A stretch of 64,000 bases of DNA from Acanthaster planci (taxonomy: Eukaryota; Echinodermata; Asteroidea; Valvatida; Acanthasteridae), in assembly GCF_001949145.1 (NCBI RefSeq), contig NW_019091402.1:352096-416095 (forward strand), given 5' to 3'. The position numbers and the translations under genes are program-made. How positions within the stretch are numbered: the first letter of the stretch is position 1; every line of letters begins with the position of its first letter. This document shows positions 37,771 through 47,860 of this stretch, in pieces. The notes under the pieces were generated by a model. It saw nothing but the letters and a program-made list of their open reading frames with translations, had not been told where the DNA came from and made no database searches.

Positions 37771-40700
37771 GTGAGTAGTGCTTGCGGAAGAGAATCCTCC
37801 CATGTTACCTGTAGATTAATATGCCGTCAAAAATGAAATAGTTTGTAAAATCTTGCCCAATATGAGTGTGTCGGAAATACACGGATTTACATGCCGTTAT
37901 AGCGTAATTTCCTCAAGAACTGATAAGCTCACATCGAAGGTCTGTCGACATTTAACTTTCAAAGTTTTACTAATCAAGCCGTGTCACTGCAATTAGATAA
38001 TGGGAATAATTTCAGAATACCCTGTGTTAAGTGAAAATACAAAAGTGTGCACTCTTGTCTATCTCCATCACTACACTAGTCCATGATCTCAGACATGTCA
38101 GACTAGCTTGGGAACAGTGTCAGTCATGACACAGTTGTTAGCCTCGGCATTGGCATTATTCAGTGAACATGGAGAATGCTCATCACAGACTGACAGATTG
38201 GCATTCATGTTAATGACAAATGCAACTTGCCATTTGCAAATGAAGTGCACTGCGAAATTACAAAAATTACAACAGTTTTTAACACTTTTCCAGCCATCCA
38301 AATTGGCATCATCATCAGATCATGGTCGAGTTTATACTTAGAATTATTTACACGAGACGTTGTGTGCTGTAATTTCTCAGCGTCACTACACATCAGGTTT
38401 TCCTCAGCCTAAAAGCACAATGTTGCAACAACCAGTCATAATGCTGTGCAGCATCAACAAACATCAACAAAGGTCAACACACACAAGTAGCGTCAACAAA
38501 CATGATGGCAAAGTGTCAACAACTTGAAAATACCCTCTGAAGATTTATATGTGGTTTTATCATATTTTACAGACTCTAAAACCTGCTACTGTGTAAGAGA
38601 GGCATCAAATTCACTTCCAGATTTTCTCAAAAAACGAACGGTTTTTGCAGTGTTTGGAGGCCACCATCTTTCTTTACTCTGTCATGGTGGCCAGTTGGGC
38701 TGCATGAGCAAGTCCGACTTTGTCTCTCAAATTTCAACACTCAAATTTTAATATCATTTCAGATAGATATGATACATTAAAGACCAACTCCAACAATGTT
38801 AACATTTTCATATTGAATCGAATTCACAAGAGCCAAGTCTAACAAAAGTGGCACTTATCAATATCTCCCTTGCAATACACATTTTTGTGTAAATGAAACA
38901 CAGTTTTTGTACCCATTTTTCCTGGGAGTCCAGTCCGGTATTGTAAAATTGAATGTGTTGTCACAACTCATTAGCATCTAATGAATATTGATTTTTGAGA
39001 TGTACTACCGTGGAGAGGAAATACCACAGTGCGTGCACTTTAGGCATGCAAAGCAGGCGTAGCTGCGGACAACAACATGAACTTGAAGAATGCTGTCATT
39101 CTTCAGAAACTGAAAGAATTTCAATCCCAGTTTGTTCGCCGAATTTCTAGTACATCTACCAATGACACACGATTTTGGTATTATTGTAAATCATGAAGAA
39201 AGGAGCACAACCTCTCAACAGAAAAGCGATAATGCAGCACAGAAGACATTGCACACAGATTGATCCCCACTACGCAGTGCAAGCACATGTAACTCCATGT
39301 TCATTTGTAGCGGAACCAGTCGTTCCATGGATACCAGTTTCGATGTTTTCTTTGGTATTACATCATGCAAATTTCGTGTCTCAACAGGGCGCCCAGCGGT
39401 CAGGTTGTGGAAATTGTTCATAAAACTAAAAGACATCGTTCAAAAGTTCTGGCAAAGTTTCAAAATTTGATCATACAGAGTTTTATATCAAGGAAATGTT
39501 GCACGCACATTGTCCTCTGTGAATGACAACTCTTCTTAATTAAAGTATAAATTTCTGTATAGAATTTCCTGAACATGATGAAGTGTCCTTCACGTATCAG
39601 CTATCACTCAAAAAGGCCAGGAGTACAGATTGAATTGTTCATTTCTTCTCTTGACAGGCATACGGAATTGTATGGAAGGCCATTGATAGAAGGACTGGCG
39701 ACATTGTGGCCCTCAAGAAGATCTTTGATGCATTCAGGAACCAGACAGACGCTCAGCGGACATTCAGAGAAATTATGTTCCTGCAGGTATTGTTGGAAAC
39801 TGTGAAACTCAGTTAAAGATGATTGTAAGAGGTTGGTCACAGTCGTAGCAGAAAGTGCAGAAGGGGAACTGTATTTGCATGTTTAGAGAAAAACAAATCC
39901 TGTTAGCCAACAGAAACATTCTCGGAACTAGTGGTAACAAAAAAGCTTGACTATTGAGATATTTCCCAACCGAGCAATTGGTGAGTTACATGAATGCGCA
40001 CTGGCAATAATGTAAAGGCGTCTTGATATGAGTGTGAGTGTTTATCGAGTATTAAATGTACACGCTGGGGTGACAGAGTACAGACTCACGACTCATTTGG
40101 TACCCCAGAAAAAAATCAATGGAAGAAATATCCAAAAATCTTACAAAACCTTTGCAATTGACCTTTCCCAACTGAAGATGAAGCAGTTGTCTCAAACAAA
40201 ACTGGAAATTTTGAACCATATTGTCTGAAAAATTCAGTAAGGTTTTTACAAGTTTTGAGCATCAGTGAATATTAATCTGTTTCAAGTTTCTGACTTATGC
40301 AACTTGTGACTCCACTGTAGTTAGTTTTTAATATGTTAAATTCCATAAATGTTACAATTTTTTAATGTAAAGAATGCATTTTATTCCTTTATCATGTTTT
40401 TAAAAGGAATTTGGTGATCACAGAAACATCATTAAGTTGCTGAATGTTATGAAGGCTGATAACGACAAAGACATTTACCTGGTTTTTGAATACATGGGTA
40501 AGCACCAAACCCCTCCTCCGTCTGTGATCAGAAAAACTCTTCTGGCGTTGACTAGTAGAAATGGACAGAAGTCTAACCCTGCCGTGTTTGCTAAAGATTG
40601 CAATTGTTTTATTCCGTTTCCTTTGATGACCTGTTTCTTGTTCATTTATAAACCTCCAATTCAGTGCAGTTGAAAGCACACTCTAAGGTCCTTTTGTAAG

Positions 40701-43700
40701 ATTGTTGGAAGATATTTAAGATTGCAGCTGTTGCATATGTTTTGTATTCATATCGTTAAAAAAATTTCTGTATTATTTTACACGTTCAAATGTGAATCAT
40801 ACATGTAGATACCGACCTACATGCGGTCATAAAGAACGGCAATATACTTAAGGACATCCACCAGAGATACATCATGTATCAACTGATCAATGCTACCATG
40901 TATCTACATTCCGGCAATGTCATTCACAGAGACCACAAGGTAGGCTTGCAAAAAAGACGCCCCCTCAAAGCCCCCCGGTATGCAACTTCTCCTGGGATCA
41001 GCTGATTTCCTTGTTTTTCATCCACACTCATGCTATTGGAAATTGAAAAACACGGTACAAAGTCTCGTAAAGAGTGGAATTTCCTCGTTTTTGTCCAAAT
41101 CCAAGTTGCATGCCTGCTCCCCCCCCCAAAAAAATGACAAAATATCTACATGTACATTACACGAGAAAATCACTCTGATGCTGCATCTGTTGAAAATACA
41201 TTGATTAGGTAATCCAAAGCACTTCCATCTTTCATAACCTGCTTGGAGGTTCTGTTGGATTTTGTAGAATTGAGGAAGGTAGAGCCCAGCCGCTGTTATT
41301 TTACATGGGGCTTGGTGCCCTGTAAATGCTAAGAACCTACTCTTGGCTTCTCGGTCAGTGGAGGATTTTTGATAGTTTAAGAAATGCTCAGGTTTAGAGG
41401 TGAAATTGTCATTCTTTTCCTCACTTCTGTAGTGCATTTTACTGTGACAATTTTTTTTTAAACCACTCTGCAGCCTTCCAACATTCTCCTGGACAGCGAG
41501 TGTTTCGTCAAGGTGGCCGATTTTGGCCTGGCGAGGTCCATCACACAGTTAGACACAACACAGAGCGAAAGCGATCCAGCGCTGACAGAATACGTGGCGA
41601 CGAGGTGGTACAGAGCACCAGAGATCCTACTCGCGTCAAAGAGGTAGAGACTAGACTAGAAGCATTGTGGGATATTAAGGTCACATGATCCAAGGCATCA
41701 TTTGCCTTGTCTTCATTTGGCTTGCATCTAGCCCCTTCAGCTTCACCTTTTCCAAAACTAGAAATCTCGGTTCAGGTTAGAATCAAATCTAAATATTGCT
41801 GGTCAAAGAGACTAATTTGTCTTTAAAATCTGCTTATACAAGCGGAAATTGCTAAAATCTGCTTATAAAAGTGTAAATTGGTAAAATGAGTTCATTATTA
41901 GGCATGCTGTCTTAAATATGATAATTGACTATGTTAAATTTGTTCCAAAGCTGCCGTTTTCTCTGACAAACTATACTTGCTACATGATGGGAAGGACCGT
42001 TGGAAAATGTTTCATCACAGAGCTGCCAAGTCTTTCATATCTTGTTGCTCAAGCTTGGTAGTCAGTGTTGACCATGATTCACCGGGAGGTTTTTAAAAGA
42101 TTTTGTAGGATTCATGAAGGTTGAGCCCAGCCACTGTTTCCTTTAAATGGGGCTCGATGTCCCTTCCAACCGAAGTGTAAGGAATGTGTCACTGGTTTCC
42201 TGCAACTTGAAGGGTTTTGTAGGATTAAGGAAGATAGAGCCCAGCCACTGTTACCTTATGTAGGGCTTGATGCCCATTGAAAGTGACAGTATGGAGAATG
42301 TGCCATTGGTTTCCTACACAGGAGGAATTTGCAGGATTCAGGAATGGTCCTTGAAAGAATGGTTAGAGACATAGTTTAGGCTTGTGTTTCTGGGTTTTTT
42401 TGATCACAGATATACAAAAGGAGTTGATATGTGGAGTGTTGGTTGTATCTTGGGTGAGTTACTTCGGGGAAAGCCCCTCTTCCCAGGAACGTCCACATTA
42501 AATCAGATCGAGCGAATCATGAACGTCATCGACCCTCCCTCCAAGGCTGACAAGGATGCCATCGACTCTGAATATGTCTCCTCAATTCTCGACAAAGCAT
42601 CTGTCAGGTACGCGTAATCTGTTTGTTCAATCATCCTTCTCATCCTTGCAAGTTGCAAGAATGTGGAGTCAAAGTGGTCAGTTTTCATTAAAAATGCGAC
42701 ATCCCTTGCCAACACTAGGCACCTCTTGGCCAGAAAACTGAATCATTTAGTTCACCCACTGGCTCTTACTGACGAAATCCAAGTTGATTCTAAGACGCCA
42801 AACCTGGACGATTAGGGTCTTAGTTATAGACTGAGAAATCATTCAAAATAAGGATACCGTGACAATATCCGTCCATACCTTACTGTGCTGTTAGAGTTTT
42901 TGTTGCGAATGGTTTTTACCATCATTTGTAGAGGAGGTAGTTTTTGGAGATTATGATTGGCTCAGCAAGCAGGGGTAATAATGAGACAGTTGCAAACCAC
43001 TGATCCCAAATTTCAAAGTCTCTTTCAAATTTGTCCACTTAAAGACATAGGCAATCATTTGAAGACGTCCTACCAAAGGCCCCACCTGATGCCATCGACC
43101 TGCTGCGGAGACTACTCCAGTTCAACCCTGAGAAGAGGCTAACAGCTGCTGAGGCACTCAAACACCCATATGTATCAAGGCAGGTGGCTTTCTGTCCACC
43201 CTCCCCCCCATCTCAGCATTTGCCCATGTTGGATCAGTAACTTATCTGTCAACCACTGGCCAATTTTCCCTGGTGATCTGTACACAATATGTCTCTTGGG
43301 TACCAGGCAGAATCAACCAATGGTTGGCTAGGTGTCACCAATCAAAATCAGCCAATCAAAACCCTTCTACTTTTTTGTGGTTTCTCTTTTAAAACCAATT
43401 TTTTTTTCTCTGGGTGACCGAAAAGAGTAAATTTGAGCCAACAAAATTTAACAAGACCAGTACCAATAAATTCTCAAGAAACTGTGGTAAAAGTAATCTA
43501 GTCCTGTCAAACTCAACACGGTTTTTACAGGAGATGACACTAGCTAGTGATGCAAAGAACTCTTTGGAGACTGGTGCAATGTTTTCACTGATTTGCATAG
43601 GTTTCACAATGTAGCTGAAGAGAAGGTCCTAGACTACGATGTCATCCCTCCATTGGATGACGATGTACAGTTATCAGTTGGCGAGTACAGGAGGAAACTG

Positions 43701-46700
43701 TATGAGGTCAGTCTAGTCACCTGATCGGAATTCAGCTAGAGATTTTTGGAGACATCATCTTTAGTACATTCTAGTCATCTGATCAGAATTCAGCTAGAGA
43801 TTTGTGGAGACATCATCTTTAGTAGGCTTACGATCGCTAAAACGAATACCTGTATGTGGCCTTAAAGCTTATGTTGCTATAGATACACAAAAACTCAATT
43901 GTTGGTTTCTTAGGATCTTTCCAGACTTTGGAGTATTTGAACCCCAAATTGTGGATTTTTAGAGGTTTGAGAACCCATAGCTTTTTATGAGAGAAGTCAC
44001 CCCGTGTTGACCATAGCATTATATGCTCTAGTGTACTGTGTTGAATGGTAATCTATGACTTTTTGTGGAACTGTGTGCAATGTGTTTGGTTTGATTATAT
44101 TTGTAAAATGAGTTCTTATCTTTTTTGCTAATTTCTATCCTTTTTTATTCTTTTGTACTGTATTTTTGGCATTTTAATGTCTTACATTATATAAGCTGGC
44201 GTCCATGGGAGATCAGTGAGCAGGCTTACTAAATGGATTACCCAGGGTAAAAAAATAAATGAATAAATAAAATAAATACTATTGAACTCCCTGAAAAGCC
44301 ACAGTATTCTTATTGTGTTTATTTGATAACCACTTTGCTAGATGTTTCCTGTCTTTCTCTTCATGTCCAAATCTCACCCCTTTCATCACGTTTGACATGA
44401 CCCTATCTGTCCATTTGTTAGATGATAAAGGAGAAGAAAGCCAGACATAGAGAACGCCTACGTGCCGACGAGAAAGCCAAGGAAACTCCGCCCCCTGCAG
44501 AGCCTGCCCCCGTTGCTGCGCTACCGCCCCAAACCAACCACGTAGCCAGTAAGCAGAAAATAGTAGTGGGTGCCAGTGGAGCCGCGCCTCAGCCTGCGTA
44601 CACAGGTAGGTGTGCTGAGCACCATTGATGACGTTGTCGTGATTTAGAATCTAGAGTAGATGGAATGCTTTATTTGTCATGCTCGTGAAGTGTTCTTCTT
44701 TGGAGTTTGTTATAATTTCTCTGCACGTATGGCACAGCTTACCAAAGCACTGTGGCCAAATTCATGGACCTGCCAAGCACAGAAGCTTGCCAGCCACGGA
44801 AAATTTACAATGATCACAATTTTCAACTGCACGCTAGCTAAGTCCAATGCAATATGGGCAATTTGCAATACAGTGTGCCACCAAGAGGTTGCCCCAACAG
44901 GTCTTTTTCCAAGTTTATCGTCGACAGAAGCCTTTGGTGATTTGCCAAGAATCGCATAGAAGTGTATGTCAGTAGACAACTTGTGGAAATCGCGGATAGA
45001 TTGGGACATTACGTGCAAAAGAAAGAAGAAAGGATCACTGAAACCGCTCCTCAAACCATATTCAGGAAACTTTTTCACAGACAAACATCAGAAAAAATTT
45101 CAAATTCCCCAAGTGCAGTCGGCGAATAGAATTTAGTGATATGGCCTTTCCATGGCAATTCAATGTATATTGGTTGCCATGGTGGACTGCATTGTGAATC
45201 ACCCATTATTGTAACCGTTTCTTTTGGTTTCTTGTGGGTGGTGCCTGCTGTTCGGTGCTCTGGTACTGTTTCCCACCTACTTATTTTCATTTGGTGATGC
45301 CTCTTTCCCCTTATTTGCTCTCTCTCTGCTCTGCTGTATGTGCTGTGGCTTGTGTGATGGTATCTGCACTCTTGTGTTGCTCTGTGCTGTACCCGTTGCC
45401 TGTGTGTCTGTCACCTCCCCCTACCCCAGTGGGCCGGTCGACTCGGCCTCCCCTCGCCCAGGGGAGTAGATCGGCTGCCCTTCTGTCCAACAAGCAGCCT
45501 TTGCAGCCGAATGGTAACGCGCACTATCACTCAGGTAATGAGCTTTTCAGAGTCGATTGTTGATGGTTAAATTTCAGAGTAAGTCATTTGTCAGTTAAGA
45601 CTTAGTAAAGCCTGCTGCCCACCATTGTGATGTTACAGGGAGGGAAATTTCCCAGATTTCAGGAGAAATGTATTCAGGATACATAGATTTTTTTTTTTGG
45701 CATAGCTTTTGCCCAAATTGTACGAGCAGTTTTCTTGAATTTTGCAAGAAGGTGATTGCAAGATTTGTGGAAGTAGAGGTTCAGAGGGAAGGCTTTTCCT
45801 TGTGTTGTTACTCAGGCCGGAATGCATTGGACTGACATGGAATTGGGGGGGGAGTGTCTGGTGTTAAATTGAAAGGACTCGGCACGGCTCCTAGCTGTGT
45901 ACATGTGTCATGCACTGATGCTGTCTGCATTTTCTGAATGTTTTTCAGGAACCATTTTGTGTTTGTGGCACGTGGTTCATCAGTTGTCATTTCAATTGAT
46001 CAGAATGACTCAAAAGGTTTGTTGATCCCAGATCTTTCAGTTGACGAAGGCCAGAAAAATCTGAGGAAAGTTTCATGGCATTGTCACCAATCACACTGTG
46101 TCATTGTTCAGAGTGTTGTGTGAACTGCTCGCTTTATTTGTAATCATTGCAGGGGTAGCCTTTGGAAGGCAAGCCAAGGATCAAGCCCCAGTCGGCAGCC
46201 CGGCCAAGGCACCGGCCCAGGCTGGCCAGAGGTTCCTCACCAGGCAACGTAGTCTAGAAAACATCAATGCCGTAAGTCAGATCAAGGAAATCTTCAATAT
46301 TCAATTGCTTAACGCTGTCCCTATTCACTTTGAATGCCGCCCATTAAAGGCAGAGTGAGGACTATTGTACAGAGCCACTGTCCTTTGACAGTGGCTCTAT
46401 ACCGAACCACGTGGCAGTGTGGTCAGATTCATCTGTAATTCAAACTTCGTCACTAAGAACACTGTAATAACACAACTATCTGCTTATAACAAGGAAATTT
46501 TTAGACTCCTGTCCTTTTATTCTCATTTTTTCATTCCTGATAATACGAGGTTCCTGTTGTAATAAGTTAATGTGCCAAGTCCAAAGGACCTCCTTTTAAT
46601 TAAGTTTGACTGGAGTTTCTAGACTCCAGACTGAACATTCCAATTCAAGAAAGAACTCAGGTAAGTTGAGGAGAAAAGTTCAAAACCTGAGCTCGCTTTC

Positions 46701-47463
46701 CTCTTGCATGCAGACTGGCAGCGGAAGTGAGAACCAGGCACAGGTCTACCGTTCCCCTAGTCGCAGTTCTCGCCACAGTGCAGGCCACCATCGCACAAGG
46801 TCATTCTCTGCTGGGTTACGCAATGCCCAGATCACTAGGGACATTGACAGGAATCCACTGGGTCTGACAGTCACAAGCTCAAGAGTTGTAAGTTAATGTC
46901 AGTGTTGTGAAGTCAATCACAAGCCAGTCGCAAGTACTCATAAATCAGTCCCAAGTCTTGACCAAGTCAATCATGAGCCAATCACAAGTCAACCCCAAGC
47001 CAATTATAAACCAATCCAAAGTCAATCTCAAGCCAACTACAAGCAGGCAAAAGTTAATCACAAGTCAACCTCAAGTCCATCTTACGTCAATCACAGACTT
47101 ATCATAAGTTAATCACAAGTCTGTTCCAGGTCAGTCCCAAGCCATTTACAAGTCACCCCCAAGTTAATAACAAGTCAGTCTTGAGCCAGTCCCTTGTCAG
47201 TCTCAAGCCAATCACAAGTCTGTCATAAGTTGTTGCAATACTTACAAACTTTTATACCTGTGTATTTTGATCATTAGGTTCCAGGTCACAGACCTGTCTC
47301 GGCCAAGGAGGACCGCCCCAAACCTTCGTATGGCCGGAAGCAATATGGCACTAAGAACGCCCCCTCTGCAGGTGCACCAAAGTCCACACTTGGCAGCTAT
47401 TCCCAAGCTCATGGAACAATCACGGCCAGCGGCCTGGCAAAGATCCAAACCATGAAATGGTAA
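37705..47463 (+). CDS. MAPK15: Mitogen-activated protein kinase 15 (ERK7/ERK8), 13 coding exons
   Basis: Atypical MAP kinase; in animals the family acts at basal bodies and cilia and in autophagy and genome maintenance. Exons: 37705-37770, 39658-39786, 40407-40497, 40809-40939, 41474-41643, 42410-42607, 43051-43179, 43601-43706, 44422-44605, 45430-45534, 46153-46271, 46714-46887, 47278-47463. They sum to 1788 nt, 595 residues plus TAA (human MAPK15 is about 544). Visible motifs: Gly-rich loop G20xG22xxG25, catalytic K42, alpha-C E60, HRD 135-137, DFG 155-157, TEY 177-179, ATRWYR 181-186, APE 187-189, kinase domain end near 304. [16 protein letters not shown] after the kinase matches the family, including the LC3-interacting YxxI. 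The tail is rich in Pro, Ala, Ser and basic residues. The ATG has A at -3 and an in-frame TAA 18 nt upstream. The loop reads HRDHKPSN where most MAP kinases have HRDLKPxN; as I recall, human MAPK15 has Gln there. No frameshift or premature stop. Intron 7 uses a GC donor. Confidence 0.96.
38445..38523. repeat. ATCAACAAAC-type low-complexity repeat in MAPK15 intron 1
   Basis: CATCAACAAACATCAACAAA and related CGTCAACA/TGTCAACA units. Confidence 0.7.
39658..39786 (+). CDS. MAPK15: MAPK15 exon 2
   Basis: Residues 23-65: AYGIVWKA, catalytic lysine in VALKK (K42), and FREIMFLQ with the alpha-C glutamate E60. The acceptor is TTGACAG|GCA and the donor CAG|GTATTG, phase 0 at both ends. Confidence 0.96.
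40407..40497 (+). CDS. MAPK15: MAPK15 exon 3
   Basis: Residues 66-95 plus the first base of D96: [10 protein letters not shown] and the hinge LVFEYM. The acceptor is TTTTAAAAG|GAA and the donor G|GTAAGC, phase 1 out. Confidence 0.95.
40809..40939 (+). CDS. MAPK15: MAPK15 exon 4
   Basis: Completes D96 and runs through [13 protein letters not shown] and the catalytic loop start VIHRDHK (to K139). The acceptor ACATGTAG|AT lies at the end of a T-rich stretch; the donor is AAG|GTAGGC, phase 0. Confidence 0.95.
41248..41330. repeat. Dispersed copy of the intron-5 repeat (intron 4)
   Basis: GGATTTTGTAGAATTGAGG, then AGAGCCCAGCCGCTGTTA and GGGGCTTGGTGCCC, match the intron-5 tandem units. Confidence 0.65.
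41474..41643 (+). CDS. MAPK15: MAPK15 exon 5 (DFG and TEY)
   Basis: Residues 140-195 plus two bases of R196: [16 protein letters not shown], the TEY dual-phosphorylation motif (177-179), [15 protein letters not shown]. The acceptor is CTCTGCAG|CCT and the donor AAGAG|GTAGAG, phase 2. Confidence 0.96.
42084..42350. repeat. About 112-bp tandem repeat in MAPK15 intron 5
   Basis: The anchor AGGATT recurs at 42108, 42221 and 42333. The units share GTAGGATTNANGAAG, GAGCCCAGCCACTGTT and GGGCTTGATGCCC. Related single copies lie in intron 4 (41248-41330) and downstream of the gene (49281-49390). Confidence 0.75.
42410..42607 (+). CDS. MAPK15: MAPK15 exon 6
   Basis: Completes R196 and encodes [31 protein letters not shown] and the start of the MAPK insert region, ending at SVR (R262 split). 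The acceptor is ATCACAG|A and the donor GTCAG|GTACGC. Confidence 0.95.
43051..43179 (+). CDS. MAPK15: MAPK15 exon 7 (GC splice donor)
   Basis: Encodes [36 protein letters not shown] and KHPYVS, the end of the kinase domain. The only donor that keeps frame with exon 8 is TCAAG|GCAGGT, a GC donor. The GT four bases downstream (CAG|GTGGCT) would shift the frame and meet a stop six codons into exon 8. Confidence 0.88.
43601..43706 (+). CDS. MAPK15: MAPK15 exon 8
   Basis: Starts by completing R305 (AG+G), then [10 protein letters not shown] and [20 protein letters not shown]. It ends inside the YEMI LC3-interacting motif. The acceptor is TTTGCATAG|G and the donor GAG|GTCAGT, phase 0. Confidence 0.92.
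43713..43823. repeat. 58-bp tandem duplication in MAPK15 intron 8
   Basis: CTAGTCACCTGATCGGAATT at 43713 is repeated as CTAGTCATCTGATCAGAATT at 43771; the two copies are about 95 percent identical. Confidence 0.9.
44422..44605 (+). CDS. MAPK15: MAPK15 exon 9
   Basis: Begins [18 protein letters not shown], a strongly basic helix-like stretch that completes the YEMI motif, then a Pro/Ala-rich linker. The acceptor is TTTGTTAG|ATG and the donor ACAG|GTAGGT, phase 1. Confidence 0.92.
45430..45534 (+). CDS. MAPK15: MAPK15 exon 10
   Basis: Tail segment with [18 protein letters not shown]; phase 1 in and out, 105 nt, so skipping it would keep frame. The acceptor is CTACCCCAG|TG and the donor TCAG|GTAATG. 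Confidence 0.85.
46153..46271 (+). CDS. MAPK15: MAPK15 exon 11
   Basis: Tail segment with [20 protein letters not shown], Pro/Ala-rich then basic. The acceptor is CATTGCAG|GG and the donor GCC|GTAAGT, phase 0. Confidence 0.87.
46371..46398. repeat. Perfect 12-bp hairpin in MAPK15 intron 11
   Basis: AGAGCCACTGTC, loop CTTT, GACAGTGGCTCT. Confidence 0.85.
46714..46887 (+). CDS. MAPK15: MAPK15 exon 12
   Basis: Tail segment, 58 codons, with [20 protein letters not shown], an Arg/Ser/His-rich stretch. The acceptor is TTGCATGCAG|ACT and the donor GTT|GTAAGT; phase 0 at both ends, so skipping would keep frame. Confidence 0.87.
46905..47230. repeat. Degenerate minisatellite in MAPK15 intron 12
   Basis: Short variants of AATCACAAGTC / CAAGTCAATC repeat for about 320 bp and fill most of this 390-bp intron. 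Confidence 0.85.
47278..47463 (+). CDS. MAPK15: MAPK15 exon 13 (terminal)
   Basis: Last coding exon: [20 protein letters not shown] then [15 protein letters not shown] and TAA. The acceptor is TGATCATTAG|GTT, phase 0. Possible poly(A) signals lie 316 bp and more downstream. Confidence 0.9.
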   Translation, partial: VPGHRPVSAKEDRPKPSYGRKQYGTKNAPSAGAPKSTLGSYSQAHGTITASGLAKIQTMKW

Positions 47464-47778
47464 CAGGTGTGCGGCGAGGACAGAACCATGTTCTCTGCAT
47501 TCCCCTGATGATAAAGAGTTCTGAGTTAAATCCATGCTTTCTCTTTCATCCGAAACCGCTGTTTTACTTGACTTGTCTCCAGTGTTGTTATGCCAAATGT
47601 CAAACGAACAGTGACAAAAGCCCTCCTTTGTCATTGTTCTGTCTGTTTCTAGTGGCCGGTCTTGTGCAAGAGATCACAACTAGACTTGTGGTGGACCACA
47701 CCACCTGATCGTTCAGCCATTTGCTACCTCCTTGCAACAAAAACAAAATAAGCAGCACCCGAGCGCAGCGTTGAATTG

Positions 47779-47784
47779 AATAAA
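47779..47784 (+). terminator. Poly(A) signal AATAAA, candidate for MAPK15
   Basis: First AATAAA after the MAPK15 stop, 316 bp downstream. Another lies at 47855-47860 and a third (CAATAAACAG) near 48639-48644. Which is used cannot be told from sequence. Confidence 0.4.
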
Positions 47785-47854
47785 AAGCAGCATTGTCAGT
47801 TGCAGTACATGTAGTTCAAAAGTTTTGCCAAGCCACTGTTGAAGTTAGCCCATG

Positions 47855-47860
47855 AATAAA
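47855..47860 (+). terminator. Second candidate poly(A) signal for MAPK15
   Basis: AATAAA followed by an A run, about 390 bp after the stop codon. Confidence 0.35.

Noticed and set aside
42384-42617. Stand-alone kinase-like open frame of 77 codons
   Set aside because: It is exon 6 of MAPK15 read through its splice sites, not a separate gene.
45224-45563. Two overlapping + strand open frames around MAPK15 exon 10, one hydrophobic
   Set aside because: Mostly intron 9; only 45430-45534 fits the splice sites and phase of MAPK15.
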